Shown here in pieces: positions 61,645 to 64,000 of a DNA stretch of 64,000 nt (position 1 is the first letter of the stretch; each line of letters opens with the position of its first letter). The notes under the pieces are model-generated. The model did no database searches. It had not been told where the DNA came from and saw only the letters and a list, made by a program, of their open reading frames with translations. Made by a program: the position numbers and the translations under genes. The stretch lies in contig CALNXN010000005.1 of the NCBI GenBank assembly GCA_942490645.1, positions 1 to 64,000 on the forward strand, in the 5' to 3' direction. The DNA is from CALNXN01 sp942490645. Its GTDB lineage: Bacteria; Pseudomonadota; Alphaproteobacteria; Rhodobacterales; Rhodobacteraceae.

Positions 61645-63662
61645 ACGTCCTTTGTCATCAATATCAGTGCATCTACTGCAACGGCCCGGTCGGGCGCGCA
61701 GATCAGGGGGTTGATCTCAACTTCGCTGATCGCGTCCACCTGCGCAATCACACAGTCCTGAACCGACAGAATGGCATCCACTACGGCTCCAAGATCGGCA
61801 CCCGGTTTGCTGCGATACCCCATGAGCAACGGATAAATGCGCAACTGTTCAAGTGCAGTCGCAACCTGAGCCCGCGTCACCGGAAGCAACATCGACACGG
61901 TGTCGCGCCACAGCTCCGTCAACACGCCGCCCGCGCCCAACGTCAAAACGAATCCATGCGCCGGATCACGCGTCACGCCGATCAAGAGTTCGGCACAACC
62001 GTTCTGCGCCATTTCCTCAACCAAATAAGAGGGCGCATCGATCTGGGCCGCTGCGGCCTCAACATCGTCCGCCGTCAGGCCAAGCCTAACCGCGCCCGCC
62101 TCGGATTTATGTGCAAGCCCCTGCCCTTTCAAAGCCAGAGGCGCGTTCAGCGTCTTGGCGAGCATCGCGGCCTGCGCAGGGTTTTTGGCGCTGTGCCCCA
62201 TCGGCACAGGCACGCCGTAACGACCAAGCAATGCCTTGGCATCAGCCTCCGCCACCAACGTGCCGACACGCGGCGCGCCGGGCGGTAGCGGCGGCACAGG
62301 ATCAGGCGCGCGCAGGTTGGCAGCGATCTCGGCTGCCGCAATGGCTTCGGTCAGGCCCATCATCGGGATCACGCCGCCTTGTGCCAACTCCTCAGCAACA
62401 TCCATCGGCATCAACTCGGGCAACGTCGCGACAACGGCAACAGCCCGCCCAGTTCTGGCCCGCACCATAATGGCTGCTTTTGTGGCCGACACCCAATCCG
62501 TGGCATCAGTATGTGGGTAGTCGACAATGATCAGCGTCAGCCCGATATGCGCATCCGCCATTGGCGCCCAGGCATCGGCCATCTTCGCCGCATCACCCCA
62601 AACATAAGTATGATAATCCAGCGGGTTCGACAGCGCCACCATCGGCCCCAACGCCGCCTTTAGCGCCCGTTTCTGCAGCACATTCAACGGCGGGAAGGAC
62701 AGCGCGCGCTGGTCCGCAGTGTCCGCGGCCAAACTCGCCTCACCTCCCGAGCAACTGATGGCAGACAGCGTCGGCGTAGCAAGTGGGCCTTGGAAATGCA
62801 GCAATTTCAAGGTCTCCAGAAACGTAGGCAGGTCCGGCACACGACCAATTCCAAGGCGCCGCAACAACCCCTCAGCACCGGCATCACTTCCCGCCAAAGA
62901 CGCTGTGTGAGACACCGTCGCCTGTCGCGCCTGATCCGAGCGCCCAACCTTGAGTGCAACCAATGGCACGGATTTTTCATGAGCCTTCATCGCCAGGTCA
63001 TGCCAGAGCTGCGTGTCGGCGAACCCCTCTATATGGAGGCCCAGCGCCGTGATCCTTGGATCATCCAGAAGTGCCATCGCAATCTGTGCTTGCTGCGTCT
63101 GGGCCATGTTGCCACAAGTGACGACAAAACCAACTGGCAATGAACGCTTCTGCATGGTCAGGTTGATGGCAATGTTGGAGCTCTGCGTCAGGATCGCCAC
63201 GCCACGATCCACCCGCTGACACCCATGCTGATCCGGCCACAAAAGCGCGCCATCTAACGCGTTGATAAAGCCATAGCAATTCGGTCCCAGGATCGGCATA
63301 TCACCTGCCGCAGCCACCAACTGCGTCTGCAAATCCGAGCCGGTAGCGTCCTCGGCAATCGCTTCAGAAAACCCGGATGCAAAACAAACCGCACCGCCAG
63401 CTCCCATGCGCGAAAGCTGCGCCACCACATCCAAGGTTGAATGCCGGTTGACCCCTATGAACACTGCATCAGGTACGCCCGGAAGTGCCTTCAGGTCGGC
63501 AAATGAGGCCACGCCTTCTATGTCGGCATGTCGCGGATGCACTGGCCAGATATCCCCGACAAAACCCATTTTCAGTGATTGCTTCACGATCTGACGGCAC
63601 CACGCACCACCACCGACAACAGCAATCGAACTGGGCGCGAGCAATCGATTCAGGTTGCCCAT
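61641..63662 (-). CDS. NDP-forming acyl-CoA synthetase (CoA-binding plus ATP-grasp)
   Basis: The 673-residue product has an N-terminal CoA-binding domain (PSSIAVVGGGAWCRQIVKQ) and flavodoxin-like domains with GPNCYGFINALDGALLWPDQ and SCSGGEASLAADTADQ. The NPLDYHTYVWG segment carries a possible phosphohistidine, and a C-terminal ATP-grasp has LLGRYGVPVPMG and LVEEMAQNGCAELLIGV. It makes an acyl-CoA from acid, CoA and NTP. It is between the acyl-CoA dehydrogenase and the crotonase, a typical degradation set. Confidence 0.88.
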   Translation of the reverse strand: MGNLNRLLAPSSIAVVGGGAWCRQIVKQSLKMGFVGDIWPVHPRHADIEGVASFADLKALPGVPDAVFIGVNRHSTLDVVAQLSRMGAGGAVCFASGFSEAIAEDATGSDLQTQLVAAAGDMPILGPNCYGFINALDGALLWPDQHGCQRVDRGVAILTQSSNIAINLTMQKRSLPVGFVVTCGNMAQTQQAQIAMALLDDPRITALGLHIEGFADTQLWHDLAMKAHEKSVPLVALKVGRSDQARQATVSHTASLAGSDAGAEGLLRRLGIGRVPDLPTFLETLKLLHFQGPLATPTLSAISCSGGEASLAADTADQRALSFPPLNVLQKRALKAALGPMVALSNPLDYHTYVWGDAAKMADAWAPMADAHIGLTLIIVDYPHTDATDWVSATKAAIMVRARTGRAVAVVATLPELMPMDVAEELAQGGVIPMMGLTEAIAAAEIAANLRAPDPVPPLPPGAPRVGTLVAEADAKALLGRYGVPVPMGHSAKNPAQAAMLAKTLNAPLALKGQGLAHKSEAGAVRLGLTADDVEAAAAQIDAPSYLVEEMAQNGCAELLIGVTRDPAHGFVLTLGAGGVLTELWRDTVSMLLPVTRAQVATALEQLRIYPLLMGYRSKPGADLGAVVDAILSVQDCVIAQVDAISEVEINPLICAPDRAVAVDALILMTKDV

Positions 63663-63689
63663 TTCACAGCACCCGCAAAAAGTTTTTCT

Positions 63690-63720
63690 TGCCTCCGGCG
63701 GAGGTATTTTTGGCGAAAGG
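63690..63720. repeat. Intergenic palindrome CCTCCGGCGGAGG with T-tail
   Basis: CCTCCGGCGGAGG (63692-63704) is a perfect 13-base palindrome, followed by TATTTTTGGCGAAAGGAAG. It resembles a GC-palindrome-plus-TATTTTTGG element that I recall as common between genes in Rhodobacterales. No second copy lies in this window that I noticed. It could act as a terminator on the plus strand. Confidence 0.45.
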
Positions 63721-63817
63721 AAGATACGGAAAATTAACCAAGTTCTATCACTCTGTGGATGCGGTACAGGCAGAGGTGCCGATGACCGTGCGAGGGGAAG
63801 ACGGTTTCGTTTTCTTC

Positions 63818-63895
63818 AGAAGGGGATGCCAAGCGCGTCCCCTTCTTCCTTTCGCTGCAAATACCTCGGCGAGTGCGAGGGGCAGCGCCCCTCGC
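63818..63895. terminator. Two hairpins behind the acyl-CoA dehydrogenase gene
   Basis: AGAAGGGGA/TCCCCTTCT (63818-63846) and GCGAGGGGC/GCCCCTCGC (63875-63895) are perfect 9-bp stems. They lie between the acyl-CoA dehydrogenase stop and the ligase start. The second has a 3-base loop. They probably end or attenuate the transcript of the first gene before the ligase. Neither has a clear U-run on the minus strand. Confidence 0.55.
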
Positions 63896-63929
63896 ATCGG
63901 TTGGATCGACATCGACGATCCAAAACGCA

Positions 63930-64000
63930 TTATGCACCCAAAGCCCGCAAGAGTTCCCGACTGATGATGTGGCGCTGGATTTCGGACGTTCCGTCCCAAA
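63930..64000 (-). CDS. Acyl-CoA dehydrogenase, C-terminal end only
   Basis: The minus strand from the window edge reads WDGTSEIQRHIISRELLRA followed by LGA and a TAA at 63930. GTSEIQR and the following helix are the standard C-terminal end of acyl-CoA dehydrogenases, which carries part of the active-site and FAD contacts. The rest lies outside. It should be the first gene of the acyl-CoA operon. Confidence 0.85.
   Translation of the reverse strand, partial: WDGTSEIQRHIISRELLRALGA

Noticed and set aside
1..64000. CRISPR arrays, rRNA genes or a replication origin
   Set aside because: No direct-repeat/spacer pattern, rRNA text or DnaA-box cluster was noticed anywhere in the window.

Overview
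This window reads as chromosome of a Roseobacter-group alphaproteobacterium (Rhodobacteraceae). That placement is inferred from family resemblance, not from a marker gene. It rests on the petP-petR regulator pair beside a petABC cytochrome bc1 operon, the xseB-ispA-dxs order, a TRAP transporter, a histidine route using both HutF and HutG, and a YjbEFH-type exopolysaccharide operon next to sugar-nucleotide enzymes.

Layout. 1-4000 is a gene graveyard: four dead genes can still be recognised by stitching reading frames together (an isocitrate/isopropylmalate dehydrogenase relative, a LacI-type regulator, a COG3214 winged-helix protein and a COG5631 winged-helix regulator), plus one unidentified remnant. 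4.1-11.7 kb is a D-amino acid / 5-oxoproline locus: a frameshifted dadA-like oxidase, a TRAP transporter whose binding-protein gene is also frameshifted, a BASS-like permease, and intact 5-oxoprolinase pxpBCA. Two perfect palindromes lie between the dead regulator and this locus. 11.7-16.9 kb, minus strand, holds a tightly packed set of exported proteins: an LCAT-like alpha/beta hydrolase, a trypsin-like protease with a coiled coil, a protein ending in a peptidoglycan-binding-like domain, and a small Cys-rich peptide. This is my best candidate for an undescribed system. 17.0-28.0 kb is histidine catabolism: hutI-hutH-hutG-hutU with a VanA-like Rieske oxygenase on one side, hutF-hutC-cyclodeaminase-ammonia-lyase paralogue on the other, and a HutC-type palindrome in the shared promoter.

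28.0-36.4 kb is housekeeping: tRNA-Lys, dapF, mtaB, a Crp/Fnr regulator, petABC, a glutathione S-transferase, a PaiB-like protein, and an FMN riboswitch ahead of a lumazine synthase. 36.4-39.7 kb is the thiamine importer thiBPQ behind a TPP riboswitch, with thiP frameshifted. 39.8-46.2 kb has aroC, a TetR/DM13 divergent pair, a DMT transporter, cobO, an exported cyclase-family protein and a badly damaged adenylate/guanylate cyclase gene. 46.2-51.6 kb has ilvE, petPR and xseB-ispA-dxs. 51.7-60.8 kb is exopolysaccharide export and synthesis. 60.8-64.0 kb is an acyl-CoA operon (crotonase, NDP-forming acyl-CoA ligase, acyl-CoA dehydrogenase cut by the window edge).

Broken genes are a theme. In dctP, thiP and the cyclase every single-base indel shortens an A/T run or lengthens a G/C run. 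The lesions sit in dispensable genes while the essential genes read through cleanly, so I favour real decay over sequencing error, but raw reads would decide. All identifications are from reading the sequence; no database search was run.
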